Origin: Thaumasiovibrio sp043421945
GTDB taxonomy: Bacteria > Pseudomonadota > Gammaproteobacteria > Enterobacterales > Vibrionaceae
Reading direction: 5' to 3'
DNA: 64,000 nucleotides
NCBI GenBank assembly: GCA_043421945.1
Contig: JBHOGO010000003.1
Coordinates: 62,001-126,000, forward strand
Made by a program: the position numbers and the translations under genes. This document shows, one piece after another, positions 1 through 9,175 of this stretch. Position 1 is the stretch's first letter; the number at the start of each line of letters is the position of its first letter. A model generated the notes under the pieces. The model saw only the letters and a list, made by a program, of their open reading frames with translations. It was not told the DNA's origin and did not search any database.

Positions 1-482
1 ATGTGGTTTATGCCGGCGGTGAAGGTAACCACCATACTTTTTATGTGGTGATTAACGAGGGGCGTAACCGAGAAGTTCGCCGTCTTTGGGACTCTCAAGG
101 TGTGACAGTGAGCCGCTTAAAGCGTGTTCGTTACGGTGATATCTTCCTAACCAAAGAGACACCACGTGGTGGCTGGATGGAACTGGAACTTGAAGACGTA
201 AACAAGCTGCGTACGCTGGTTGAGCTGCCTCCTGAAGAGAACACTGTCATTACTGTTGAGCAACGTAAGCGCAAGCCACGTTTGCAGAAAATTCGTCGTG
301 CAGTTCGTCGCCATGAAGAGCGTGTCGAAGAAGATCGTGGTGGTCGTCGCAATCGCCGTGGTGGTAAGCCTGCTGGCGGTAAAGCAACGGCTGGTAAGCC
401 TGCTGGTAATCGTCAAGGGCCAAAAGGTGCTGGCGCAAATAGTAATTCTCGTCGCCCTGCGAAGTCTCGTACACGTAAGTAA
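1..482 (+). CDS. rluB: 23S rRNA pseudouridine synthase RluB, C-terminal part
   Basis: The gene enters from the left edge, with its first complete codon at base 3, so the N-terminal S4 and most of the catalytic domain lie outside. The visible part holds the end of the RsuA/RluB-type pseudouridine synthase domain (EGRNREVRRLWDSQG, the conserved motif near the end of the fold) and a long basic tail rich in Arg, Lys, Gly and Ala over about the last 75 residues. RluB converts U2605 of 23S rRNA to pseudouridine in E. coli; the basic tail is a usual feature of the family. Its position next to yciK, sohB and topA matches E. coli. A strong terminator follows. Confidence 0.9.
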   Translation, partial: VVYAGGEGNHHTFYVVINEGRNREVRRLWDSQGVTVSRLKRVRYGDIFLTKETPRGGWMELELEDVNKLRTLVELPPEENTVITVEQRKRKPRLQKIRRAVRRHEERVEEDRGGRRNRRGGKPAGGKATAGKPAGNRQGPKGAGANSNSRRPAKSRTRK

Positions 483-497
483 TCAGTTACCCTATTC

Positions 498-525
498 AAA
501 AAAGCAGCTTCGGCTGCTTTTTTAT
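498..525 (+). terminator. Rho-independent terminator of rluB
   Basis: AAAGCAG-CTTCGG-CTGCTTT type hairpin with a stable UUCG loop and a run of T residues, starting about 15 bases after the rluB stop. Confidence 0.9.
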
Positions 526-592
526 TATCTCAATGTTCTCCACGTTTCTACTTATTCGAATTTTGCTCTTGGTTTGCGTCTATTGTTCACTT

Positions 593-639
593 CCTTTTTC
601 CTTTTTCCTTTTTCCTTTTTCCTTTTTCCTTTTTCCTTT
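593..639. repeat. Heptanucleotide tandem repeat (CCTTTTT)6
   Basis: Six perfect copies of CCTTTTT plus a partial seventh, in the 468-base non-coding stretch between rluB and the chemoreceptor gene at 951. It lies about 310 bases upstream of that gene's start. No gene is seen in the gap; the rest is AT-rich, and the last 150 bases before 951 are the likely promoter and leader of the chemoreceptor. Confidence 0.9.
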
Positions 640-950
640 CTTATTTGGTTTTTATATGAATGATCATAATTTTAGGCTTTGTTGCTTACATTTGTAGGCG
701 CTTAAGTGTCTCTTTACGTATTGTTTATTCATCATCTGTAAAAATTTCATGGTTTGTTAATTGCTGATTTTAATGGTTTTACTTGATTCATCAGTGAAAA
801 AAGTAAAAAGGTTCTTACGATAAAAACCCTTCAATTTATCTCATTATTAATACATCAACTATAGTTATGAGACGCGGCGTTGTGTGGCTCGCATATTATA
901 GATGGGTCAATCTCCGCTTGGCTTAGGCGTACTATAAATAGGATGTAGGG

Positions 951-2912
951 ATGAACTTTGGTGATATATCAATAAGAAATAAACTTCTCGTCAGTAATGT
1001 AACGACTATCCTCTTGCTCGTTGTTCTGTGTTCAGTGGTTTGGAATGCAATAAAAACAATGAGATCAACATCTTATATGGTTGAGCACACTTACCGTGTG
1101 ATTGAACTTTCAAATGGACTCGTTAACTCGATGGTTGACCAAGAAACTGGCCTAAGAGGGTTTGCCATTGGTGGCCAGGAAGATTATCTCGAACCCTATC
1201 ATAGTGGGTCTGCACACTTTTCAGATAATTTTCGAGAGGTGAGAAACCTCACCAGTGATAACCCTGCACAGCAGTCTCGTTTTGATGAGGTGGCAAAAGA
1301 TGCAGAAGCGTGGAGAGCTTACGCTGAGCGTGTTATCGCATTACGTAAAAACATAGCGTCAGGTGAGGATATTAATTCTCAGTTAGATACGCTCATTGCC
1401 TCAGGTGTTGGTAAACAAAAGATGGATGGTATCCGTGCTTATATCGCCAACAGCAATTTTGGTGGACTGGGTGATCGCGTTTTGGCAGCGATGGTCAATA
1501 TGGAAACGGGGCTACGTGGTTTTATGCTCAATCGACAAGAGGAGTATTTGGAACCGTATCACGGAGGTCAAGAAGAGCTTGATAGATTACTTAACAGCCC
1601 AGCTCTTAGTTCCTTAAAGTCTTATGCTGATGGTTGGATTAATGATTACGCACAGCAAGCAATAACGTTAGTCCGAGAAGCGAACCAGTTTTCCACCATG
1701 GATGATCTTTATAGTTTTATTGCTCAAAAACAGGGTAAGACATACATGGATGGTCTACGTGCGAAAGTGGCCAATATCGTGTCAGTGGAAGCATCTTTAA
1801 TGGAAACGAGACAAGCGAGTGCAGGAGAGGCGGCATCATTAGCGCTACTTGTCATCGGGGCTGGTGGGCTAACGGCAGCATTTGTCACGTTAGGCTTTGG
1901 TACTATCGTGACAAACAGTATTAATAAGCAGATTAATCGAGCCATTGATGCTGCAAACCGCCTTGCTCAGGGAGATCTCACCATCGATCTGCGCGATGTG
2001 AAATCAAACAATGAAGTGGGTGTGCTGTTGACAGCCTTACAAACCACAGCGAATAGTTTTAAAACGATTGTCGAGAGTTTATCCACAGCGAGCTCTCAGC
2101 TTGCTGACGCTTCTAGTGAATTTTCAACCATAACGTCAAATACGAGTACAGGGGCAAAAGAGCAGAAGTATATGACAGAGCAAGTGGCTACCGCGATGAG
2201 CCAAATGGCAATTTCAGTGCAGGAGATAGCTCAAAATGCTGCTCAGGCAGCAGAGTTTGCCAATGAGGCACACGGTGAAGCACAATCAGGCATCAGCGTC
2301 GTAGAGGGCACGAAAGAGAGTATTAATAAGTTAGCAGACGAAATTGATCAAACCTCAGAGCGTTTAACGGGGCTTGCCCAAGAAGCTGACAATATAGGTG
2401 GTATTCTTGATGTGATTCGAGAAATCGCTGACCAAACCAATTTACTCGCGCTCAATGCGGCCATTGAAGCGGCAAGGGCTGGGGAACAAGGTCGTGGTTT
2501 CGCGGTGGTTGCAGATGAAGTCCGTGGGTTGGCAAAGCGAACGCAAGATTCAACATCTGAAATCCAAGGCTTGATCGAACGCTTGCAACAAGGAACGAAT
2601 GATGTGGTTTCAAGCATGGAAAAAAGTGCTGAAATTGTTGGTAGTAGCGTGTCTGAAGCGGGCAAATCTGGTGAGGCGTTCTTAATGATTTCTGAATCCA
2701 TTGCCAAGATTAACGATATGAATACTCAGAGTGCCAATGCGTCAGAAGAGCAGAGCTCGACGGCTGAAGAGATTAATACAAATGTGCTTAATGTCAGTAG
2801 GATTTCTGAGCAGAGCGAGGAGTATGCTTTGCAAGGTGTAAATTCTAGCGAAACACTTCACACACTATCAATGAGCTTCCGGAAGATTGTTGAGCAATTT
2901 AAGGTTGCGTAA
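951..2912 (+). CDS. Methyl-accepting chemotaxis protein with two CHASE3-like sensor repeats
   Basis: A 653-residue transmembrane chemoreceptor. A first membrane segment lies at about residues 11-32. A periplasmic sensor follows, in which the same helical motif occurs twice: METGLRG and EYLEPYH-like strings near residues 60-85 and again near 185-205, typical of tandem CHASE3 modules. The second membrane segment is at about 291-313, then HAMP (about 314-366) and the signalling domain with the invariant hairpin NLLALNAAIEAARAGEQGRG near residue 495. It should signal through CheA/CheW to the flagellar motor. The ligand is unknown. It is monocistronic, flanked by terminators, and stands where E. 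coli has btuR between rluB and yciK. Confidence 0.92.
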   Translation: MNFGDISIRNKLLVSNVTTILLLVVLCSVVWNAIKTMRSTSYMVEHTYRVIELSNGLVNSMVDQETGLRGFAIGGQEDYLEPYHSGSAHFSDNFREVRNLTSDNPAQQSRFDEVAKDAEAWRAYAERVIALRKNIASGEDINSQLDTLIASGVGKQKMDGIRAYIANSNFGGLGDRVLAAMVNMETGLRGFMLNRQEEYLEPYHGGQEELDRLLNSPALSSLKSYADGWINDYAQQAITLVREANQFSTMDDLYSFIAQKQGKTYMDGLRAKVANIVSVEASLMETRQASAGEAASLALLVIGAGGLTAAFVTLGFGTIVTNSINKQINRAIDAANRLAQGDLTIDLRDVKSNNEVGVLLTALQTTANSFKTIVESLSTASSQLADASSEFSTITSNTSTGAKEQKYMTEQVATAMSQMAISVQEIAQNAAQAAEFANEAHGEAQSGISVVEGTKESINKLADEIDQTSERLTGLAQEADNIGGILDVIREIADQTNLLALNAAIEAARAGEQGRGFAVVADEVRGLAKRTQDSTSEIQGLIERLQQGTNDVVSSMEKSAEIVGSSVSEAGKSGEAFLMISESIAKINDMNTQSANASEEQSSTAEEINTNVLNVSRISEQSEEYALQGVNSSETLHTLSMSFRKIVEQFKVA

Positions 2913-2939
2913 TCTGATTTAGCTTCATGTGTATAAACG

Positions 2940-2971
2940 AAAAGGTTGCCAGAACGGCAACCTTTTTTATT
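2940..2971. terminator. Bidirectional terminator between chemoreceptor and yciK
   Basis: AAAAGGTTGCC-AGAAC-GGCAACCTTTTTT hairpin between two convergent genes. A and T runs on the two sides suit termination of both. Confidence 0.88.
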
Positions 2972-3034
2972 CGCATCAAACACTTTTCTTGTCATCGGTG
3001 ATTAATGTATTTGATGTTTTGATAGCGCCAAAAC

Positions 3035-3817
3035 CTACTTAGGCTGCGCATCAATACATTGACCATTCTCTCTGCATGACGGTGACATCAAATAGAGATA
3101 AAGGGGCATGATGTCTTGTGGCGTTTTCAGTGTCTGAGGATCTTCCCCTGGGTATGCAGTTGCCCGCATTTTAGTTCGGGTTCCACCAGGGTTGATGGCA
3201 TTTGTACGCAATGATGTATTACTGTATTCATCGGCAACTAGCTGCATCATTGCTTCTGTTGCAAATTTTGAAATGCTATAGCACCCCCAGTATGCTCTAC
3301 CTTCATGACCGACAGTAGAGGTCGTGAAGACCAGTCTGCCAGCTGGTGATGCTTTGAGTAGCGGGAGTAAGGCTTGAGTCATTAAAAATTCGGCTTTAAC
3401 GTTGACTTGCATAAGCTCATCAAAGACTTTTTCATCTTGTTGATGAAAAGGGCCGAGTGAACCAAGTAGGCTAGCATTGTGGAGTAGCCCATCTAAACGA
3501 CCAAACTGTGATTCGATAGTTTCAGCCATATCAATGTAGTTTTGCTTTGTGGCACCGTGCAAATCTAATGGAATGATCGCTGGTTGTAAGCCTGTGAGCT
3601 TTTCAATCTCGTCATAAACCGACTCTAGTTTGCTAACGGTTCGACCGAGTAAAATCACGGTTGCCCCATGCTGGGCGTAGCTAAGGGCAGCTTGGCGACC
3701 AATACCATCACCCGCACCAGTGACAAGAATCACTTTATCCTTTAATTCATCCTGAGCAATCGGATAGTCCACGACATCTTCCTTATTCATTGCGTTTGTT
3801 GTTGGTGTCATTGACAT
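3035..3817 (-). CDS. yciK: Short-chain dehydrogenase/reductase, YciK family
   Basis: A 260-residue Rossmann-fold oxidoreductase of the classical SDR type. The cofactor motif TGAGDGIG is near residue 34, the NNAG equivalent reads HNAS, the catalytic Ser lies in FTTSTVG, and the catalytic Tyr/Lys pair is in YSISK. The C-terminal part contains NPGGTRT and the string LKTPQDIMPLYL, characteristic of YciK. The substrate of YciK has not been established as far as I know. Its place between rluB and sohB agrees with E. coli. It is transcribed divergently from sohB, so their promoters share the 190-base gap at 3818-4006. Confidence 0.9.
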   Translation of the reverse strand: MSMTPTTNAMNKEDVVDYPIAQDELKDKVILVTGAGDGIGRQAALSYAQHGATVILLGRTVSKLESVYDEIEKLTGLQPAIIPLDLHGATKQNYIDMAETIESQFGRLDGLLHNASLLGSLGPFHQQDEKVFDELMQVNVKAEFLMTQALLPLLKASPAGRLVFTTSTVGHEGRAYWGCYSISKFATEAMMQLVADEYSNTSLRTNAINPGGTRTKMRATAYPGEDPQTLKTPQDIMPLYLYLMSPSCRENGQCIDAQPK

Positions 3818-4006
3818 TAGTTATCTCATAATTTGCCTATTTTTGGCAAAAGTTAAGCGGAGAATTACGAGGATTGAGACCTTAACCACGCCTATCATTG
3901 TATTCGATAAGGAGAAAATTCCCTTAGACGTAGCGATAAGGGTGACAACTTGGTTACAATGACGCTATTACACTGTTCCCAAAAATGAAGAAACGAGGAT
4001 TCTCAC

Positions 4007-5065
4007 TTGGAATTTCTGTTCGAATATGGTCTGTTCTTAGCCAAAATAGCAACAGCCGTTGTTGCTATCGTTGGTGTACTTGTCGTCGTCAAAAGCTTGA
4101 AAGGTGGACACGGAGAAAAAGGTGAGTTGGAAATCACCGATCTAAATAAGAAGAACCGTGAGACGGTTGAGCAGCTTGAAAATCACCTCTTTGATAAATC
4201 GATGCTGAAGGCACGTGAAAAAGAAGAGAAAAAACGCGATAAAAAGAAAAACAAAGCGCTTGAAAGCGATGCAAAGAAAGCGGCTAAGTCAGGGGATATC
4301 AAGCCTGAGCGCAAGCCTCGAACGTTTGTTCTCGACTTTAATGGCAGTATCGATGCGAAAGAGGTATCCGCTTTACGTGAAGAGATTACGGCTATTCTTG
4401 CCGTTTCGATGCCTGGTGATGAAGTATTCGTTCGCTTAGAGTCTGGTGGTGGCATGGTGCATGGCTACGGGTTGGCGTCTTCGCAACTTGATCGCTTGAA
4501 GTCGGCGGGGATTCGTTTAACCATTTCGGTGGATAAAATTGCCGCGAGTGGTGGTTATATGATGGCGTGTGTTGCGGATAATATTGTCGCGGCACCTTTT
4601 GCGATTATTGGCTCTATCGGTGTTGTCGCCCAACTGCCAAACTTTAATAAATTACTCAAGAAAAACGATATTGAATTTGAGCAACTGACGGCTGGCGAAT
4701 TTAAGCGTACGTTGACGATGTTCGGCGAAAATACGGATAAAGCACGTGAAAAGTTCCAGCTTGAGCTAGAAGAAACGCATGTATTGTTCAAAGATTTTAT
4801 CGCAGAGCATCGCCCTAAGCTGGCTCTCGATGAAGTGGCAACTGGTGAGCACTGGTTTGGGCAGCAAGCGTTGAGACTAGGCTTGATCGATAAGATTTCA
4901 ACGAGCGATGATCTGGTTTTAGATGCATGTAAAGAACGTGATGTGCTTGCCATTAAATACGTACATCGTAAAACGCTTTCAGATAAGCTTTCAGGTGCCG
5001 CAGCACAGGCAGCAGATAGCGTGCTACTGAAGTGGGTTGGACGTGGTCAACGTCCGATTATGTAG
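4007..5065 (+). CDS. sohB: Inner-membrane-anchored serine protease SohB
   Basis: A 352-residue member of the signal peptide peptidase A / S49 family. One N-terminal membrane anchor (about residues 8-28) is followed by a charged Lys/Glu-rich linker (about 50-105) and the protease core. The nucleophile is expected in AASGGYMMACVAD and the general-base Lys in the GEFKRTL segment. The start is TTG at 4007, preceded by GAGG; the N-terminus from there (MEFLFEYGLFLAKI) aligns with E. coli SohB, which supports TTG. The protein probably acts in the periplasm in envelope quality control. A DUF805 gene follows after 11 bases. Confidence 0.93.
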   Translation: MEFLFEYGLFLAKIATAVVAIVGVLVVVKSLKGGHGEKGELEITDLNKKNRETVEQLENHLFDKSMLKAREKEEKKRDKKKNKALESDAKKAAKSGDIKPERKPRTFVLDFNGSIDAKEVSALREEITAILAVSMPGDEVFVRLESGGGMVHGYGLASSQLDRLKSAGIRLTISVDKIAASGGYMMACVADNIVAAPFAIIGSIGVVAQLPNFNKLLKKNDIEFEQLTAGEFKRTLTMFGENTDKAREKFQLELEETHVLFKDFIAEHRPKLALDEVATGEHWFGQQALRLGLIDKISTSDDLVLDACKERDVLAIKYVHRKTLSDKLSGAAAQAADSVLLKWVGRGQRPIM

Positions 5066-5076
5066 AAGGAAAGGGT

Positions 5077-5496
5077 ATGAGTATGGGTCAACAGCGTGGG
5101 CAATTATGGGCGCTTTTTTCATTTAAAGGCCGCATTGCACGTGCTGGGTACTGGTTGTATAGCATTCCAGTACTCCTCGTAATGGTGCCAACGTATTTCT
5201 ATTTACTGGGTGACACCACGTCGACATTAGGGAATTTACTCTCTCTTTTGACAATGGTGTTTGTTTGGTGGGCATCATTAGCACTCAACATTAAGCGCTT
5301 GCACGATAGGAATAAGCCCGCTTATTGGGTATTACTGACGGTTATGCCGTTAATCGGACCAATATTTACCTTTGTGGAGCTCGGTTGCTTACGGGGTACT
5401 ACAGGCACTAATCGGTATGGTGAAGACCCGCTTGGAGGAAAAACCGCTAAGCCGGACCACCCAGATGACAATGATACCTATACGATGGAAGGCTAA
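5077..5496 (+). CDS. DUF805 family small membrane protein
   Basis: A 139-residue membrane protein. The N-terminal LWALFSFKGRIARAGYW string is the hallmark of DUF805 (YhaH/YiaT-like) proteins; three to four hydrophobic segments follow, then a cytoplasmic-looking tail rich in Asp. I chose ATG 5077 because AAGGA lies 7-10 bases ahead; an upstream in-frame start at 5032 would overlap sohB. The 11-base gap to sohB and the terminator behind indicate a sohB-DUF805 operon. Function of the family is not known. Confidence 0.85.
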   Translation: MSMGQQRGQLWALFSFKGRIARAGYWLYSIPVLLVMVPTYFYLLGDTTSTLGNLLSLLTMVFVWWASLALNIKRLHDRNKPAYWVLLTVMPLIGPIFTFVELGCLRGTTGTNRYGEDPLGGKTAKPDHPDDNDTYTMEG

Positions 5497-5510
5497 ATCA
5501 TCATCGAAAG

Positions 5511-5536
5511 AAAAGGACCCTCGGGTCCTTTTTTCG
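5511..5536 (+). terminator. Terminator of the sohB-DUF805 operon
   Basis: AAAAGGACCC-TC-GGGTCCTTTTTT hairpin 15 bases after the DUF805 stop. Confidence 0.9.
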
Positions 5537-5659
5537 TTGGTGGGTATTTTGTTTTATGCAAGTTGTTAAGTGTTATCGCAACATTAGCCAGCTTTTTAAT
5601 CGAAATTTGACAAACTTAACGAAACCAGCAATGTTGCACACTCGTTGCTTAACTATCGA

Positions 5660-5908
5660 TTAATCGACAGTCGTAAACTCGGGAGACAGCTTGTGAGCCA
5701 GCATTTTAAATAGGTTAAATACGGTCGTTGTGTTGGCGGTTGGAAGGCCATTGTCATCGAGGAAGTAATCACCTTTGAAGACTAGAACACCTTCTTTCTC
5801 ATCAACAGAAGTTGCTCGGACACCTTCGAAGTATTGTTCATGTTCTTGAAGAATTTGATTGGCAATCATCAATAAATCGCTGTTAGAGATAACTTTTTTA
5901 TTACTCAT
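5660..5908 (-). CDS. yciN: YciN family protein
   Basis: An 82-residue soluble protein of the YciN family, recognisable by GVLVFKGDYFLDDNGLPTA and a C-terminal VFNLFKMLAHKLS helix, both conserved with E. coli YciN. The function is unknown. It sits between sohB and topA as in E. coli, and is read away from topA, leaving a 379-base gap (5909-6287) that should hold both promoters. I see no further gene in that gap. Confidence 0.9.
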   Translation of the reverse strand: MSNKKVISNSDLLMIANQILQEHEQYFEGVRATSVDEKEGVLVFKGDYFLDDNGLPTANTTTVFNLFKMLAHKLSPEFTTVD

Positions 5909-6287
5909 AGTGGCAATAATCCTCTACCTTTAGTAAGACTTAACGGTATAGCAACCTAGAAAAGGAGTAACGAGAGATGCTAATGGCCATAATTATTACA
6001 AAAAATGTGATCAAGGACAAAAAGTTCTGAATCTTAATATGCAGAACGAAAAATAGTTGCTAAAGATGACGCGTCTTGATGACGGATTACGATCAAGACT
6101 TGTTGTTTCGAGCTTGTTAACCTTTATGTAACAACTGTGGGTAAGGCGACCAATCAAATCGCATGGAGCGGAAAATAGGTTGACCTTGAGAAAATCTCGC
6201 CCAATATAGTAATAAAGGTTCACTGACTTTGTTTTTAGAACTAAAAGTTTTATAGCGCTTTTATCGCACGAGGACGTACAGAGCAAG

Positions 6288-8942
6288 ATGGGTAAATCAC
6301 TAGTAATTGTGGAGTCCCCGGCCAAGGCAAAAACTATTAATAAATACCTTGGAAAAGACTTCATTGTGAAATCAAGCGTAGGTCACGTCCGTGATTTACC
6401 AACGGGTTCGCGCAGCGACGGGAAAAAAGCTGCGCCTGTGTCCACGAAAGGCTTAAGTGCTGAAGAAAAAGCGCGAATTAAAAAAGAGAAAGATAAAAAA
6501 GCCCTCATTAACAAAATGGGTGTTAACCCATACGATAACTGGGACGCACGCTATGAAGTGCTGCCTGGTAAAGAAAAAGTGGTCGCTGAGCTACAAAAGC
6601 TTGCCGAAAATGCCGACCATGTCTATCTCGCAACCGATTTGGACCGCGAAGGAGAAGCTATTGCGTGGCACCTTCGTGAGATCATCGGTGGCGATGAAGC
6701 ACGTTACAAGCGCGTTGTCTTTAACGAGATTACGCAGAATGCGATTCAACAAGCGTTTGAAACTCCTGGTGAGCTAAACATTAACGGTGTTAATGCTCAA
6801 CAAGCTCGTCGTTTCCTCGACCGAGTGGTGGGTTTCATGGTTTCGCCGCTACTTTGGAAGAAAGTTGCTCGTGGTTTGTCCGCTGGCCGTGTTCAGTCAG
6901 TTGCCGTTAAGCTGCTTGTAGAGCGCGAGCGCGAGATTAAAGCGTTTATCCCTGAAGAGTTCTGGGATATCCACGCAAACACGACGACAGCGTCTTCTGA
7001 AGCGCTTCGTTTGGCTGTCACCAAGTTCAAAGGTGAAGCTTTCCGTCCAGAGAATGAAACGGATGCTATGGCGGCAAATGCCGTGCTTGAAAACGCGACT
7101 TATCGTGTCGTTAAGCGTGAATCTCGCCCGACGAGCTCAAAGCAACCAGCTCCTTTCATCACATCGACGTTGCAACAAGCTGCGAGTACACGTCTAGGTT
7201 ATGGCGTGAAACGTACGATGGGCTTGGCTCAGCGTCTGTATGAAGCGGGTTATATTACCTATATGCGTACAGACTCAACGAACTTGAGTAAAGACGCGGT
7301 TGAAGCGGTACGTGGCTATATCGAAGAAAACCACGGTAGCGAGTATCTGCCAGCGAAACCAAACGTTTATGGTAGTAAAGAGAACGCCCAAGAAGCGCAC
7401 GAAGCGATTCGTCCTTCTGACGTTATGGTCAAAACAGAAAACTTGCAAGGCATGGAACAAGATGCCATTAAGCTTTATGACCTGATTTGGAGTAACTTTG
7501 TTGCTTGTCAAATGACACCAGCGAAGTATGACTCCAGTACAATTACCGTTGCGGCGGGTGATTACACCTTGAAAGCGAAAGGTCGCATTCTGAAGTTTGC
7601 TGGTTGGACAGCGGTATTGCGTCCAATGGGTAAAAATGACGATGTCATATTGCCAGGTATTGTTGTTGATGACGTTTTAACACTCAATGAGACTGAACCG
7701 AAGCAACACTTTACGAAGCCGCCAGCACGCTTTACTGAAGCTGCGCTTGTCAAAGAGTTAGAAAAACGTGGCATCGGCCGTCCTTCTACTTATGCTGCGA
7801 TTATCTCTACGATTCAAGATCGTGGCTATGTTCGTGTAGAGCAGCGTCGATTCTATGCAGAGAAAATGGGCGAGATCGTTTCTGATCGTCTCGATCAAAG
7901 CTTTGCTGACTTGATGGATTTCGACTTCACTGCACGTATGGAAGGTAATCTGGATAAGATTGCTGAAGGCGAAGCGGAATGGAAAGATGTATTAGATACT
8001 TTCTTCTCTGACTTTACCGCCGAGCTAGAAAAAGCAGAGCTTGCTGAAGACGAAGGGGGCATGAAGCCTAACCATATCGTAGAGACCGATATTGAGTGTC
8101 CAACGTGTTCTCGTCCGATGGGTATCCGTACCGCATCAACCGGTGTATTCCTTGGTTGTTCTGGTTATGCATTGCCACCTAAAGAGCGTTGTAAAACGAC
8201 GATCAATTTAGGTGATGAAGATGGTGTTATCAATGTTTTAGAAGAAGACGTTGAAACTGCTGCGTTGAGAGCGAAAAAGCGATGTCCAGTTTGTGAAACT
8301 GCGATGGATGCCTACCTGATTGACCAAAAACGTAAACTGCACGTTTGTGGTAACAACCCTAACTGTGATGGTTATGTGGTTGAAAAGGGTGAGTTCCAGC
8401 TAAAAGGCTACGACGGTCCCGTTGTTGAATGTGACAAGTGTGGCTCAGATATGGAGCTGAAAACGGGTCGCTTTGGCAAATACATGGACTGTACCAACGA
8501 GAACTGTAAAAACACGCGTAAGATTCTTAAGAGTGGTGAAGTTGCGCCACCAAAAGAAGATCCAGTACACCTTCCTGAGCTACCTTGTACTCAAGATGAA
8601 GATGCGTACTTTGTTCTGCGTGATGGTGCTTCTGGTCTATTTATGGCAGCAAGTACTTTCCCTAAATCTCGGGAAACACGTGCGCCATTAGTTGAAGAGC
8701 TTGCTCGCTTCAAAGATCGCTTATCGCCGAAGTTTACTTACCTTGCTGACGCGCCAACTGAAGATCCAGATGGGCGTAAGACGGTTGTTCGCTTTAGCCG
8801 AAAATCGAAAGAGAACTATATTCGTTCAGAAATCGAAGGTAAACCTTCAGGATGGACTGGTTTGTTCATCGATGGTAAGTGGGAAATTACTGACAAGCGT
8901 AAAAAACCGAAGAAAGACAAAGCAGAGAAAGAAGATAAGTAA
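6288..8942 (+). CDS. topA: DNA topoisomerase I (omega protein)
   Basis: An 884-residue type IA topoisomerase that relaxes negative supercoils through a 5'-phosphotyrosine intermediate. The TOPRIM domain is at the N-terminus (VIVESPAKAKTI, then ATDLDREGEA as the DxDxEGE metal motif). The catalytic Tyr is in GYITYMRTDSTNLS near residue 325. The C-terminal part carries three tetracysteine zinc ribbons (CPTC...C, CPVC...C and CDKC...C, about residues 600-740) and a basic Lys-rich end. The length is slightly above the 865 residues of E. coli. The gene is monocistronic and ends at a strong terminator. In E. coli cysB comes next; here cysB is about 22 kb away. Confidence 0.97.
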   Translation: MGKSLVIVESPAKAKTINKYLGKDFIVKSSVGHVRDLPTGSRSDGKKAAPVSTKGLSAEEKARIKKEKDKKALINKMGVNPYDNWDARYEVLPGKEKVVAELQKLAENADHVYLATDLDREGEAIAWHLREIIGGDEARYKRVVFNEITQNAIQQAFETPGELNINGVNAQQARRFLDRVVGFMVSPLLWKKVARGLSAGRVQSVAVKLLVEREREIKAFIPEEFWDIHANTTTASSEALRLAVTKFKGEAFRPENETDAMAANAVLENATYRVVKRESRPTSSKQPAPFITSTLQQAASTRLGYGVKRTMGLAQRLYEAGYITYMRTDSTNLSKDAVEAVRGYIEENHGSEYLPAKPNVYGSKENAQEAHEAIRPSDVMVKTENLQGMEQDAIKLYDLIWSNFVACQMTPAKYDSSTITVAAGDYTLKAKGRILKFAGWTAVLRPMGKNDDVILPGIVVDDVLTLNETEPKQHFTKPPARFTEAALVKELEKRGIGRPSTYAAIISTIQDRGYVRVEQRRFYAEKMGEIVSDRLDQSFADLMDFDFTARMEGNLDKIAEGEAEWKDVLDTFFSDFTAELEKAELAEDEGGMKPNHIVETDIECPTCSRPMGIRTASTGVFLGCSGYALPPKERCKTTINLGDEDGVINVLEEDVETAALRAKKRCPVCETAMDAYLIDQKRKLHVCGNNPNCDGYVVEKGEFQLKGYDGPVVECDKCGSDMELKTGRFGKYMDCTNENCKNTRKILKSGEVAPPKEDPVHLPELPCTQDEDAYFVLRDGASGLFMAASTFPKSRETRAPLVEELARFKDRLSPKFTYLADAPTEDPDGRKTVVRFSRKSKENYIRSEIEGKPSGWTGLFIDGKWEITDKRKKPKKDKAEKEDK

Positions 8943-8956
8943 TTCTTTTCCTCAAA

Positions 8957-8993
8957 TAAAAAATGGCAGCCTTATCGCTGCCATTTTTTTTAT
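8957..8993 (+). terminator. Terminator of topA
   Basis: AAAAATGGCAGC-CTTATC-GCTGCCATTTTTTTT hairpin directly behind topA. Confidence 0.92.
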
Positions 8994-9175
8994 CTGTACA
9001 GGTCTGATACTTTAATAATCTTTAATGTGCGAAGAGCGAGACGCACTTAATGAGTATGTTGCAAACACAGGTAGCGTCAAGTAATCACTAAACACGATGA
9101 AAAGTGCAGAGTCATTGGTGATGTACTACCTGAATATAAATAATAAGATAGACAATTAACGAAAGGGAAGATGTT

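Noticed and set aside
220..663. 147-residue frame over the rluB end and the heptamer repeat
   Set aside because: It overlaps rluB in another frame, crosses a terminator and ends in a Phe-rich low-complexity tail made by the CCTTTTT repeat.
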